The notes: generated by a model from the letters alone, not told the origin. DNA of 64,000 nucleotides from Melitaea cinxia (GCF_905220565.1 NC_059398.1:16947210-17011209); one strand, 5' to 3'; positions 32,401 through 43,124 are shown, counted from the stretch's first letter. Numbers and translations are program-made.

Positions 32401-33040
32401 GGAAGACATCTCTTTTAGAAATAAGTTCGCCCTTGCCAACTTTCTATATTATAATGACTATTGTAAAATTACTTAGTGCAATAAAGAATATAATAAAATA
32501 ATAATTTTATAAAACCCAATGGGGTCATAGCAAAGTCTTGTAGACAAGTGCCTACACTTTAATCAATTGCAAGGCAAATATAATACGAGGTAATACTAAT
32601 ACAATTTTTTTTTCAAGTGTTCAAGTGTTGGCCCTTCTGAAAGTAGGTATATCGCTGTTTGTATGACCACAAGATGTGTAAAAAAATCAACATAGACTTA
32701 ATAAAACAGTGACAAACTTACGTAGATGCTAGTTAGAAATCAGGTTTTCCTTAATAGGAAGTTAAATCTTTAGACCTGCACCTTGTATATTCAAAAATCC
32801 ACAATGGAGCAGCATAGCCTATTATTATTTTTCAATGTCAGATACTTTCTGATTTTTTATTAACAATTTTTTTTCTAGGGGACCTATCGTTTCATGAACA
32901 TGACAATTCCGCTGGACAACTTTCCCGACGTGTTCCCTTTCGAGAAAGCGCGCACGGATGTCACATTTACCACCGCTAACGAGACCATGGTCGTGCTACA
33001 GTTGTACGCCACCTTCAGAAATCAAGTTCCGAAGAAGTAA
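29473..33040 (+). CDS. Secreted DUF1091-type protein, copy 1 (four exons, 176 aa)
   Basis: Exons 29473-29538, 30023-30178, 30265-30411 and 32879-33040, all phase 0 and GT-AG; the exon 2 donor is a weak GTTTGT. Residues 1-22 are a signal peptide ending VIVFPVFC. The mature part has Tyr-rich strands, a YCDF Cys (99) and an IKC Cys (119), followed by PVGTYRFMNMTIPLDNFP. This resembles the C...CP..G.Y..N pattern of DUF1091 proteins, which include the Drosophila CheB chemosensory proteins and are thought to fold like ML/GM2-activator lipid-binding proteins. A role in binding small lipophilic ligands is inference. Intron 3 is swollen to 2.5 kb by a LINE with a SINE in it, yet the frame is intact. 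Its exon 4 differs from copy 3 at one base in 162. A Ty3/gypsy element begins about 270 bp after the stop. Confidence 0.8.
30545..32490 (+). mobile_element. Degraded jockey/CR1-like LINE in intron 3 of copy 1
   Basis: Endonuclease-like sequence (NDRTERGGGGVGIFLLG near 30547; LLLGVAYSPNDKLNYFATL near 30700) is followed by reverse transcriptase with GVPQGDILSPLLFSVFIN (from about 31906) and the catalytic YADD block SSPYLYADDLQTY (about 31980). The frame is broken by stops and deletions. The 3' end has GGTTGATTGGAAGACATC and an AATAAAGAATATAATAAAAT tail near 32490. Absent from the same intron of copies 2 and 3, so it inserted after the copies separated. Confidence 0.85.
30833..31075 (+). repeat. 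tRNA-derived SINE, family D, nested in the LINE
   Basis: A-box region CTGTTGGCGCAGTTTG and B box GGGTTCGATTCCC in a tRNA-like head. It is followed by an AT-rich body, a block with CAGTCGGCTGTTACC and GACGACCGTGTGTATATT, and a poly(A)-like end. It interrupts the LINE endonuclease region. Confidence 0.85.
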
Positions 33041-33313
33041 ATGCTACAAAATATCGAAAAGTGTTACTTTAAAGCTAATTATTGCCATGTAAAAACATGT
33101 TTCTATTTTTAAGCAGAAAATACAAAATAATTCACGAAAATCAAATTACTTTTAACGGATAATGTAGAAATTGTAGAAAGTTTACCCATATGTATGTAGT
33201 CCTAGGATTAGATTAAAATACGATTAAAAATAACTCTAAATACTTCAAAAGCCCACTAACATTGATCTATAAAAAAACAATTAAAAGTATCGCCAAATAT
33301 GCTTCAAATAAAC

Positions 33314-33519
33314 TGTTGTATATCCTTAATTTATTATCTGTTATATTATGTCTATGTTAAGTACTCTATGATTATATCTATTGTCTATGTCTTCTCTTTG
33401 TCTTGTTCGTGCGTAATAATGTAATGTCGAGTCATGTCTTTGAGTCTAAGGTCTAAAATAATAAAGTCGTACGTATCCAGTCAATCAGTCTTATTTATTA
33501 CACCTAGCATCATAATATA
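33314..33519 (+). repeat. 5' LTR of the intact Ty3/gypsy element
   Basis: 206 bp beginning TGTTGTATATCC and ending CATCATAATATA. It contains AATAATAAAGTC, which may serve as the poly(A) signal in the 3' copy. Confidence 0.9.
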
Positions 33520-33603
33520 TGGTGTCAGAATTCGCAACAAAGTGAAGAATATATATATTTTACGTCATCTGAAAGTCAATGGTAATAAAATTGAAAATTC
33601 AAA

Positions 33604-36600
33604 ATGTCGACGTCTACAATACAAAACGTGAAAGCATGTTCACAAAGTCACAACTTCAACAATGTACCAAAATTAATAATTGCAACAAATCAAAATAACA
33701 ATTCTAATTGGAAGAAATGGTGGCAATGTTTTGAGCTTTTTCTACTTGCTTCGGATCTGGAAGAGGCATCCGAGAAAAGGAAAATAGCCATCATGTTACA
33801 TACAATCGGAGAAAAAGGTATTGAGATTTACAATTCTTTCAATATAGACATAACCAGAACAACTTTAAAAGATATTAAAATTAAATTCGACAATTATTTT
33901 GAGCCACAGAAAAACTTAACTATTGTCAGACATTCCTTTTTCACGAGAATGCAGAAACCTGAAGAGGGAATTGACACATTTCTTACGGACTTACAAAATA
34001 TTGGAAATAAATGTGAATTTGGTACATTGAAAGACTCCTTAATTAAAGATATTTTTATAGCTAACATGAGTTCGAGATTAACACATGTTCGTCAAAGATT
34101 GTTGCAAGAAACGGACCTAACACTCGAAAAGGCTATATCTATTGCTAATAATGTCATCATGGCACAACAAAATGCTCAAACAATGGAAAATTCTCAATAT
34201 TCAGATAATGTTTTACATTTATCACAGTCGTATACAAAGTCACAGTCAAAGAAACAGTCTACGAGTAATAACAGAAATAAGTCAAATAATAAAAATCTTC
34301 ACAATCAAAATTTTGCTAGTCGACGCAGTCAAAGTCCAGTACCAAAGACAAGTAACAACAATAAATGTACTCAGTGTGGTCAATGTTATCATCGTTTCAA
34401 ATGTCCTGCATCAGGAGTAAGATGTAAAATATGTCACAAGATTAGACATTTTGCAAAACATTGTTTTTCCAATCGATCTAACATTAGATCTGTAGAATCG
34501 TCTTATCCAGTCCGAGATGTCAACGAGAAATCAAACAATGATTCAGAACAATTTTTCATCGGTATGGTGAAGAGTGTCAACAACGACAAGTCATGGTATT
34601 TATCAGTTCTAATTAATAATGTTGAAGTAAAATGTATACTTGATTCAGGTGCTGATACCAATATAATGTCTCTTAATACTTTTAACAAATTAAATTTATC
34701 ACAGTCTATTATCAAAAGTTGTAGTGCAAATGTCAAAGGTTTTGATGGTTCGTCTATACAAGTATTTGGTCAGTGTAATTTAAAATGTTTTTTCAATAAT
34801 TGTCAAAGATACATATTATTTTTAATAGTAAATATTGATTGTGCTACTGTATTAGGTCTTCCGACATGTGTGGATATAGGAATATTAAAAAAAGTTTTTG
34901 CAGTCAACAGTAATGATAAATATCTGTCTAGTAATCAAATTTTAGAATATTTTAATGATGTTTTTCATGGATTAGGATGTCTACCACCTGTCTGTCACCT
35001 CAAGTTGCAACAAAATGCAATTCCATGCGTTGATCATCCCAGAAAAGTTCCATTTGGTTTAAAAAATAAATTAAAAGAAGAATTGGATCGCATGTCAAAA
35101 TTAAAAGTTATAGAAAAAGTCACACATCCAACCGAATGGGTAAATTCTGTAGTCGTCACTGTTAAGAAATCAGGTCAGTTAAGAATTTGTCTAGATCCGA
35201 GAAATCTTAATAGATATATAGTCAGAGAACGCTATCCTCTTAAAAGCATAGATGAAATTAGGTCAATATTAAATGGTGCTTCATATTTTTCTCATCTTGA
35301 TGCTTATTCAGGGTTTTGGATGTTAAAACTTGATGATGCTAGTTCAGATCTTTGCACTTTTCAAACTCCTTTTGGTCGTTATCGATACTTAAGATTACCT
35401 TATGGTATTAATGCTTCCTCAGAAATTTTTCAAAGAGTTATGTCAGATATTTTTTCTGATATAGAAGGTGTTTTGATTTTTGTAGATGATATTTTAGTAT
35501 TTGGTGAAACAGAACAAATTCATAATCAAAGATTATTAAAAGTCATGCAAAGGGCTAGAGAGGTTAATTTAAAGTTCAATAAAAATAAATGCAAATTTTC
35601 AGTCAATGAAATATGTTTTTTAGGTTATATATTTAGTAAAGAAGGTGCAAAAGTTGATCAAAATAAAGTTAAAGCTATTCTTGATATGCCAGATCCAACT
35701 AATGTCAAAGAATTACAGAGAATATTAGGAATGATTAATTACTTAGGACCTTTTATTGAAAATTTGTCAGATAAAACAAAAATTCTCAGAAATCTGTTAA
35801 AAAAGAATACTATATGGTTATGGGATGAAAATTGTAGTCAATGTCTTCAGTCATTAAAGGAGGAAATAACGAAATCTCCTATCTTAGTACATTACAATCC
35901 GAATATACCACTTATTTTGTCAGTAGATTCATCAAAGTCAGCATTAGGCGCAGTTCTCATGCAAAATAAACAACCTATTGCTTATAGTTCTAAAACTTTA
36001 ACAGCTACACAAGAAAGATATGCTCAAATTGAAAAAGAGTTATTGGCTATTCAATTTGGTTGTGAAAAATTTCATCAATATGTATATGGTAATAAGGTAA
36101 CCGTACATACTGATCATAAACCGCTAGTCTATTTGTTTAAAAAACCATTAAATGATGTACCAGCAAGGTTACAAAGAATGATGCTTTCATTGCAAGCTTA
36201 TGATTTAAATGTTATTTATGTACCTGGTAAAGAGATGTATATTTCAGACACACTTTCTAGAGCAGCTTTAAAAGAAAATTTTATTCCTAAATATGAGTCA
36301 GATTTATCTTTTCATGTTAATTCTTTATATTCTAATTTAGCTATTAGTCAGGAATATAAAAATAAAATTTTAATAGCTACTAATTCAGATAAAGACTTGC
36401 AAAAATTAAAAAAATATTGTCTAGAGGGATGGCCTGTCAGTAAAAATAAAATGGATCCTTTATTAAAGTATTATTGGAATATTCAAGGTGAAATACACAT
36501 TATTAATGATTTATTGTTTAAAGGTGATAAGTTAATTATTCCAAAGTCAATGCAAAGTGAAATGTTAAGAAAAGTCCATGAAGGTCATCAGGGTATTAAC

Positions 36601-37662
36601 AAATCTTTAAATTTAGCTAGAAGTATTATTTTTTGGCCAAATATGAGCGCAGATATAAAAAATTTAGTTGATCAATGTCTTATTTGTGCTAAATTCAAAC
36701 CAAATAATCAACAAGAACCTCTTCAAAGCTATGATATTACAAAATTCCCATGGCAGCAAGTCGGTATTGATTTAATGTATTTTAATAACAAAAATTACTT
36801 AGTAGTTACTGATTATTATTCCAAATTTATAGAGTTAGCAATTTTAAACAGTCAATACACAGCATCTAATATAATAATACAATTAAAGTCTATCTTTGCT
36901 CGTCACGGTATACCCATGAAATTAGTGTCTGACGGTGGACCTCGGTTTAATTCTGCTGAATTTAAATCTTTTCTATATTCTTGGGATATTGAACATATTA
37001 TGACTAGTCCATATCACCCGAAGTCTAATGGTCAAGCTGAAAGTTCTGTTAAAATTATGAAAAATTTATTAAAAAAATGTTTAGAGTCAAATACAGATCC
37101 TTACATGGCATTGTTACAATATAGGAACACACCTAAAGCTAATTTTCCATCGCCAGCTCAATTATTAATGTCTAGAAATTTAAGAATGCATATACCAATT
37201 ACTAATAAGAAACTTAAACCAAAAATTGTTACTTTCAATGAATATAAAAATAATTTTGAGAAAAATCGTGCTCGGAGTAAAATTTACTATGATAGAAATA
37301 AGAAACAATTACCATTATTACAGCCAGGAGATTATATAACTTTTAAAAAAATGCCTAACTCAGATTGGCTTCCTGGAAAAGTCATTAAAAGATTAGATTG
37401 TCAACGTTCATATATAATAGAAGACGCTGAAGGTAAAAGATATAGAAGGAATAGATTTTTAATTAAATTTAATTGTAATGATAGTTGTCATAAGTTTGAT
37501 GAGATGCAATCCAACAATTCTGAGGAAAGGGATAGTCAGCAGAGGAACAGGCAGATGGATACTAATAATAAAGAATTAGATAAGAATATTAATTTCCAGG
37601 AGAACTGTAATAAAAGTAGATCAGGTAGAGTAATTAAGAAACCAGTTAAGTTGAATTTGTAA
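33604..37662 (+). CDS. Gag-Pol polyprotein of a Ty3/gypsy retrotransposon (1352 aa)
   Basis: One uninterrupted frame. Residues about 1-220 are capsid-like Gag. Two zinc knuckles follow near 255-290 (CTQCGQCYHRFKC and CKICHKIRHFAKHC). Next are an aspartic protease motif DSGADTN (about 348), reverse transcriptase with the catalytic FVDDIL variant (about 625) and RNase H (SVDSSKSALGAVL, later TDHKP). The integrase has an HHCC zinc finger (HEGHQGIN...CLICAKF) and a DDE core (GIDLMY, SDGGPRF, NGQAESS). The tail is basic. The order PR-RT-RH-IN is that of Ty3/gypsy. The gene is AT-rich like its host. A fused single gag-pol frame without env suggests a non-infectious retrotransposon lineage; which clade is not settled here. 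Confidence 0.95.
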   Translation: MSTSTIQNVKACSQSHNFNNVPKLIIATNQNNNSNWKKWWQCFELFLLASDLEEASEKRKIAIMLHTIGEKGIEIYNSFNIDITRTTLKDIKIKFDNYFEPQKNLTIVRHSFFTRMQKPEEGIDTFLTDLQNIGNKCEFGTLKDSLIKDIFIANMSSRLTHVRQRLLQETDLTLEKAISIANNVIMAQQNAQTMENSQYSDNVLHLSQSYTKSQSKKQSTSNNRNKSNNKNLHNQNFASRRSQSPVPKTSNNNKCTQCGQCYHRFKCPASGVRCKICHKIRHFAKHCFSNRSNIRSVESSYPVRDVNEKSNNDSEQFFIGMVKSVNNDKSWYLSVLINNVEVKCILDSGADTNIMSLNTFNKLNLSQSIIKSCSANVKGFDGSSIQVFGQCNLKCFFNNCQRYILFLIVNIDCATVLGLPTCVDIGILKKVFAVNSNDKYLSSNQILEYFNDVFHGLGCLPPVCHLKLQQNAIPCVDHPRKVPFGLKNKLKEELDRMSKLKVIEKVTHPTEWVNSVVVTVKKSGQLRICLDPRNLNRYIVRERYPLKSIDEIRSILNGASYFSHLDAYSGFWMLKLDDASSDLCTFQTPFGRYRYLRLPYGINASSEIFQRVMSDIFSDIEGVLIFVDDILVFGETEQIHNQRLLKVMQRAREVNLKFNKNKCKFSVNEICFLGYIFSKEGAKVDQNKVKAILDMPDPTNVKELQRILGMINYLGPFIENLSDKTKILRNLLKKNTIWLWDENCSQCLQSLKEEITKSPILVHYNPNIPLILSVDSSKSALGAVLMQNKQPIAYSSKTLTATQERYAQIEKELLAIQFGCEKFHQYVYGNKVTVHTDHKPLVYLFKKPLNDVPARLQRMMLSLQAYDLNVIYVPGKEMYISDTLSRAALKENFIPKYESDLSFHVNSLYSNLAISQEYKNKILIATNSDKDLQKLKKYCLEGWPVSKNKMDPLLKYYWNIQGEIHIINDLLFKGDKLIIPKSMQSEMLRKVHEGHQGINKSLNLARSIIFWPNMSADIKNLVDQCLICAKFKPNNQQEPLQSYDITKFPWQQVGIDLMYFNNKNYLVVTDYYSKFIELAILNSQYTASNIIIQLKSIFARHGIPMKLVSDGGPRFNSAEFKSFLYSWDIEHIMTSPYHPKSNGQAESSVKIMKNLLKKCLESNTDPYMALLQYRNTPKANFPSPAQLLMSRNLRMHIPITNKKLKPKIVTFNEYKNNFEKNRARSKIYYDRNKKQLPLLQPGDYITFKKMPNSDWLPGKVIKRLDCQRSYIIEDAEGKRYRRNRFLIKFNCNDSCHKFDEMQSNNSEERDSQQRNRQMDTNNKELDKNINFQENCNKSRSGRVIKKPVKLNL

Positions 37663-37754
37663 ATTTGTAATGGTGTTAATATGTTATGTAGTAACTATTG
37701 TTTTCAGTATAAGTTAAAAGTTTAAATGTAAACTTTATTTTATAAAAAGGGAGA

Positions 37755-37960
37755 TGTTGTATATCCTTAATTTATTATCTGTTATATTATGTCTATGTTA
37801 AGTACTCTATGATTATATCTATTGTCTATGTCTTCTCTTTGTCTTGTTCGTGCGTAATAATGTAATGTCGAGTCATGTCTTTGAGTCTAAGGTCTAAAAT
37901 AATAAAGTCGTACGTATCCAGTCAATCAGTCTTATTTATTACACCTAGCATCATAATATA
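37755..37960 (+). repeat. 3' LTR of the intact Ty3/gypsy element
   Basis: Reads the same as the 5' LTR over its 206 bp by eye. Preceded by the polypurine tract at 37744-37754 and followed by the TAAAC target duplication. Confidence 0.9.
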
Positions 37961-37965
37961 TAAAC

Positions 37966-38269
37966 AAAAGGACTTATGGCCATGATATAGACATATTTTT
38001 AGAAATTCAACCTTACAGTTATATTTACAAAGCAGTGTACAAAAAGCAATAAAATTATGACCGAAGTTTGCCGGTAGGACAAGGCATGAAGTGAGTCGAG
38101 AAAAATATATTTTTACACTTTATGTTTTTTATACTAATGTATACTACTTAGTATTTTAAATTTTAAAAATTTATATGTATTGTGTTTTCTAAACAATAAA
38201 TATATTTATTAAAACTATTCATAAACGGTATATTTACCATGTTTTTTATTTTCATTTTGCGGAGCTCGA
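37966..38269. other. Gene-free spacer
   Basis: AT-rich sequence between the LTR element and the Penelope-like element. Its left part continues the sequence interrupted by the LTR insertion. Nothing else recognised. Confidence 0.4.
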
Positions 38270-39633
38270 TATTTCGACATTAACTGCGAATGTCTTGTTC
38301 ACGAGACTGAAATTTGTGGGTAGATTTTGACGGCATTAGCAATGTCCATATCGGACTACCTCCTTTCTCAGACGTTTACTGCGTAAACGCTGATCACCAC
38401 TACCATTGCTACTTTCACCCCTACCATTGTCCTTTGCTTTACGCACACACGACACTCGATCCCGTGTTTTACAGATGACACTCACCGTATCCATTCGCGA
38501 ACTATTTATATCACTCTTCATTTCTCTTCTGGTTCATCTTCTTTTCTGGTTTGCATAACCTAATCACCGGATTCCACACCCTCGACAGTTGAAACCCATC
38601 TTCCCTATTGAAAGTACTATATTTAGTCATTTCAGCGGCTTCTCGTACGAGACGGAGTATCTAATGGCGTTCTGTCGCGAGTATCTGAGCATTATGAAAC
38701 TCAATCCAATGATTCGGTTCGGCTTCCAGAAGATGTTCCGCGATGGCTGATTTCTTGGTGTCATTGGTTTTCACCGCGTTGTACGTTTCGTCTGTCCCGC
38801 ATAGGATTTACCACAACTACAATTGATTTTGTAAATTCCGGGTTTTTCCAGGGGAAAGTTATCTTTAGATGAACGCAACATTTATCTTCTTAACACGTTC
38901 ACTGCGTAAGGATTTTTAGTGTACTTTTCGCTGGTGCGTCATCTGGTTATATTGACCTATAGATTTTTTAGGTCCAATAAGCCCTCATTCGGGTCTGTTT
39001 TGATATAGGTTTTTCTTAACGGTGATAATTATTATTGAATATATTTTATTTTGAGATCAAAGGCCAATAACCAAGCAATATATACCTAGCTGCATTTTTA
39101 GCTCGCTTGTTTCGTTTAGCGTCTAAAAGAGAAAAAATTTGTAGAGTCCGTTTGACCACACAACGCACTGAAGATATTGTTACGAACACACAAAGAAACT
39201 AGCGCCATCTAGCAGCAACCATCGAAACCACACAAAGACAGCGACAGCATGAAACTGTCTACTCAATACTAGATGGCGTTAGAGGAACTATATATAGAGG
39301 TATAGTCTCGAAAACCGGGTACATGCGCGAACTTTCCAGAATGGTCTGGGCCTCGTCTCGGCCGATATAAATAGCCGCAGGGAGGTGAGCGAGTTCAGTT
39401 CAGTTTGAGCGATCTTCGAGGCGACTTCAAAGTGAAAACTAGTGATCAAGAGTGGTACCAGCGAAACCTCCGACATTGGCTACGACTTAAGATATCGTTA
39501 GTGCTTAGTGTTTGAACCTAGTGCTTTGTGTTGGACCTAGTGCTAGTGAATAAAGTTTTCAAAAGAGTCAGCTGGTTTTTCTCTCCAAATCCTTCGAACC
39601 CTAGCACGTAACAACTGGTGTCGGAAGTGAGAT

Positions 39634-41124
39634 TTGGAGATGCCATTGACTCCGAGAGACGACTTCAAGGACTCCAAGGGCGTCAGGACAAGGGCACAAC
39701 GAGCTGCGAAGGCCACACCTACTGGGGACCAAGCTCCGCCCACTGTAGACCAAGCCCCGCCCACTGACCCCGCCTATCATGCCCCACCCACTGACCACGC
39801 CCTCCTGGCCCCGCCTACTCGGACTCAGGCCCCGCCCACTCGGGCTCAGGTTCCACCCACTCGGACACAGGCCCCGCCCACTTGGGCTCAGGCCCCGCCC
39901 ACTGGATCCGCCCACCTTACCACGCCCACCAGCGACACCGTAGCTTCTACAGACTCTCAAGTGGCTCTTCAATTAGGAAGTTTAATTAAATTAATGGAGC
40001 TGCAAAGGGCTGAAATTCGTGCTTTGCAAGAATCACAAGAGCAACAAAAGGCTGAAATTCGTAGTGCTTTGCAAGAATCACAAGAGCAACAAAAGGCTGA
40101 AATTCGTGCTTTGCAAGAATCACAAGAGCAACAAAAGGCTGAAATTCGTGGTGCTTTTCAAGAATTACAAGAGCAACAAAAAGAGCTCCAAGAAAAAACG
40201 CTTTAGGCTGTAAAAGATGTTAGTGACGCGGTGGCTAAGCTTCGAAAAGATGTCGATGTAGTGGAAGAACGAGTTACCGGGTTAGGATAGGATCTTGAAA
40301 ATGTGAAAACTAGCCTCACTGTACTACAGAAGAGAGTAGCACGCCTTGAAACCATGAGAATTGCGATGTCTAGTGGAACTACCGTGCCGTGCGTTGCCGT
40401 GGGGCAAGGAGCAAAAGTGAAAGTGCCTCCATACGACGGCACTACTTCGTGGAACGCTTATCGTCGACAATTCCAGACTGTTGCTACAGCCAACGGATGG
40501 ACGGAAGAACAATGCCTGACCGCTCTCACTGTTGCGCTCAGGGGGCAAGCTTTGTCGGTTCTGGAAGCACTGCCACATACGAAAAATGGGTTCCAAGACT
40601 TGATGGAGGCACTTGAATCCCGATACGGGGATCGACATCTGGAGCACGTGTCCCGTGCCCAACTGCGTGACAGAGTTCAACGCCCAGGAGAAGAACTACA
40701 ACAATGGGCGTTAGAAATCGAAAAACTCGTCAGGAAGTCATACCCAGGAGCCGACACCAAGATGGTAAACACGAATATTGTTCAAGCATTTGTCGATGGA
40801 ATCAAAGACCTGGAGGTTAGAGCCGCAGTGAGACTTCGTCACCACACCTCGTTAAAGGAAGCATTGGCGCATGCTTTGGAGGTCGAGGCTGTTCGCCATG
40901 ACATACGACAGACCCATAAGATCCGCGAGGTCTCTGAGGAAGTCAAGGTAGTTAAGGCTCCTACGAGGAAAAGTTCTGGAGTCATGTGCTACAAGTGCGG
41001 TGAGAGGGGCCATCTTCAGCTCAACTCTCCGCAAAAGAAGACCCAGATAGCAAGGACGAAAAGGATCGAGGAACAAATAGAGGAGCTGAAGAAGCAAAGG
41101 GCTTCGCCTTCTGCCCGGGATTAG
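39634..41124 (+). pseudogene. Gag of the deleted Ty3/gypsy element, with two in-frame stops
   Basis: One frame carries an N-terminal Pro/Thr-rich repeat tract (PPT units, about 39720-39930) and four copies of a Gln/Glu-rich coiled-coil repeat (SQEQQKAEIRALQE, about 40010-40190). These are followed by a capsid-like region (about 40400-40950) and a zinc knuckle start CYKCGERGHLQ that loses its last Cys. TAG stops at 40204 and 40288 interrupt it. After the knuckle the sequence jumps into a short charged tail, marking the internal deletion. Confidence 0.85.
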
Positions 41125-41129
41125 GAGTA

Positions 41130-42556
41130 TGACTTCAAGACGAAACACCGCAGCGGAAAGTTGCATGGGAATGCCGACGCACTCTCACGAAGGCAGTGTT
41201 CGGAAGTCTGCAAACATTGTGTTAAGCAAGAATCTAACGAAGTAACATTAAAGCTAACAAGAACAAGTCCTTTGGGTATCTGGGAGAGTGATGCTATGAG
41301 GGAAGCTCAAGAAAGAGATGACGACCTTCGGCACATCATCACATGGAAGAAACGGGGTGACGTAAAACCAATCTGGAGTGAGGTTGCACCCACTGGCGCT
41401 GTCACTAAGGCGTACTGGGCTCAATGGGACAGTCTGATACTTCAAAACGGAATACTCTACCGGAAATGGGAGAAGACTAACGGCAGAGAGTTCCACCTTC
41501 AGATAATTGTCCCAAGAACGAGAGTACCAGATGTTCTCCGTGAAATACATGATGGCGTATCAGGAGGTCATCTAGGTGTCAAGAGGACGTTAACAAAAGT
41601 GCGAGAACGATTCTACTGGTTGCATTGTCGAGATGATGTACAGGATTGGTGCCGCAAATGTACTACTTGCGCTGCTGTAAAAAGACCACAGACCAGGAGC
41701 CCTGGGAATCTGCGGTTGTATAACGTCGGTGCACCGTGGGAACGAATTGCAGTTGACGTAGCGGGGCCATTTCCTGTAACGGAATCGGGAAACAAGTATT
41801 TTATGGTCGTCATGGACTACTTCACCAAATGGCCCGAAGTGTTTGCCATACTAAACCAAGAAGCTACAACAGTCGCTTCTAAGTTAGTCGAAGAAGTGAT
41901 ATGTCGCTTTGGCGTGCCTCTAGAAATCCATCCCGATCAGGGCAGGAACTTCGAATCGCAAGTATTCCAGGAAGTGTGCAGAATTTTGGGCATGCATAAG
42001 ACGAGGACCACCGCGTACCATCCACAGTCTGATGGAATGGTTGAGAGATTTAACCAGACCCTTGAGAGGCATTTGGCGAAATTGGTAGACGACAAACAAA
42101 AAGATTTGGACAAGTATATACCACTCTTCCTTCTGTCGTACCGAACCGCCGAGCATGAGAGCATAAAAGCTACCCCGGCGTATGTCAATTACGGTAGAGA
42201 ATTACGAATACTAGTATGTCAGCGATTTAAGGGAAAAATTGCACTATATACACGCCTTGGTTCGGGAAAATGGGTTACAGTCAAGCGAGAACATGAAAAC
42301 CAGATACGACCAGAAATCGAACACAAGCGGCTTCAAGGAAGGGTCACTGGTGTGGCTGCATAACCGAACCCGCCGGAAAGGGATATCTCCAAAGTTGCAG
42401 ACCAAGTGGGCCGGTCCATACAAAGTGGTTACCCGACTGAATGATGTGACTTACAGGATTCAAAAGCAACCTAGAGGGACATTTAAAGTGGTACACATAG
42501 ACCGTTTGGCGCGTTACTATGGCAGAAACAACGATGCTCGGGACGAGCATCTCTAA
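41130..42556 (+). pseudogene. RNase H tail and integrase of the deleted Ty3/gypsy element
   Basis: Begins with the end of RNase H (HGNADALSRRQC near 41161). It continues through the integrase zinc finger (HLGVKRTL...CRKCTTCAAVKR), the catalytic core (VDVAGPF, HPDQGRNFES, DGMVERFNQTLER) and a C-terminal GPY/F-type module (KWAGPYKVVTRL). The frame from 41161 runs to 42363, but the homologous tail lies in another frame from about 42239, so a frameshift near 42220-42240 separates them. Confidence 0.85.
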
Positions 42557-43124
42557 GAGGGGAGTAGTGTTACGAAAACACAAAGAAACTAGCGCCATCT
42601 AGCAGCAACCATCGAAACCACACAAAGACAGCGACAGCATGAAATTGTCTACTTAATACTAGATGGCGTTAGAGGAACTATATATAGAAGTATAGTCTTG
42701 AAAACCGGGTACATGCGCGAACTTTCCAGAATGGTCTGGGCCTCGTCTCGGCCGATATAAATAGCCGCAGGGAGGTGAGAGAGTGCAGTTCAGTTTGAGC
42801 GATCTTCGAGGCGACTTCAAGAGTGAAAACTAGTGATCAAGAGTGGTACCAGCGAAACCTACGACAGTGGCTACGACTGAGGACATCGTTAGTGCTTAGT
42901 GTTTGAACCTAGTGCTTTGTGTTGGACCTAGTGCTAGTGAATAAAGTCTTGAAAAGAGTCAGCAGGTTTTTCTCTCCAAATCCTTCGAACCCTAGCACGT
43001 AACAATATTAAAACATAATGATGGGAAAAACACTTCTGCTGTATAGGACTCGATAAACTTTCGCAAAATTTATTGACAGTTTAATTTGTTTAATTAAATG
43101 TTTTAACCTTGTAAATCATAGACG

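Larger units (their letters stand above)
33314..37960 (+). mobile_element. Intact-looking Ty3/gypsy LTR retrotransposon (4.65 kb)
   Basis: Two 206-bp LTRs (33314-33519 and 37755-37960) read identically by eye. They are flanked by a 5-bp duplication TAAAC (33309-33313 and 37961-37965). A primer-binding site beginning TGGTGTCAGAATTCGC follows the first LTR, and a purine tract AAAAAGGGAGA precedes the second. A single long gag-pol frame fills the interior and no env-like frame is seen. LTR ends are TGTTG...TATA rather than the usual TG...CA. All features point to recent insertion and possible current activity. Confidence 0.93.
39178..43004 (+). mobile_element. Internally deleted Ty3/gypsy LTR retrotransposon
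   Basis: LTRs of 436-437 bp (39178-39613 and 42568-43004) begin TGTTACGA and end ACGTAACA, with a 4-bp duplication ATAT (39174-39177, 43005-43008). The LTRs differ at several visible positions, so this copy is older than the 33.3-kb element. A primer-binding site TGGTGTCGGAAGTGAG follows at 39616. Between Gag and integrase the protease, reverse transcriptase and most of RNase H are missing. It must have relied on other copies to move. Each LTR contains an inverted GCGCCATCTAG / CTAGATGGCG pair. Confidence 0.9.

Noticed and set aside
33314..37960. Possibility that the intact LTR element is an infectious endogenous retrovirus
   Set aside because: No third frame or splice-linked membrane protein follows pol. 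The polypurine tract and 3' LTR come about 80 bp after the gag-pol stop.
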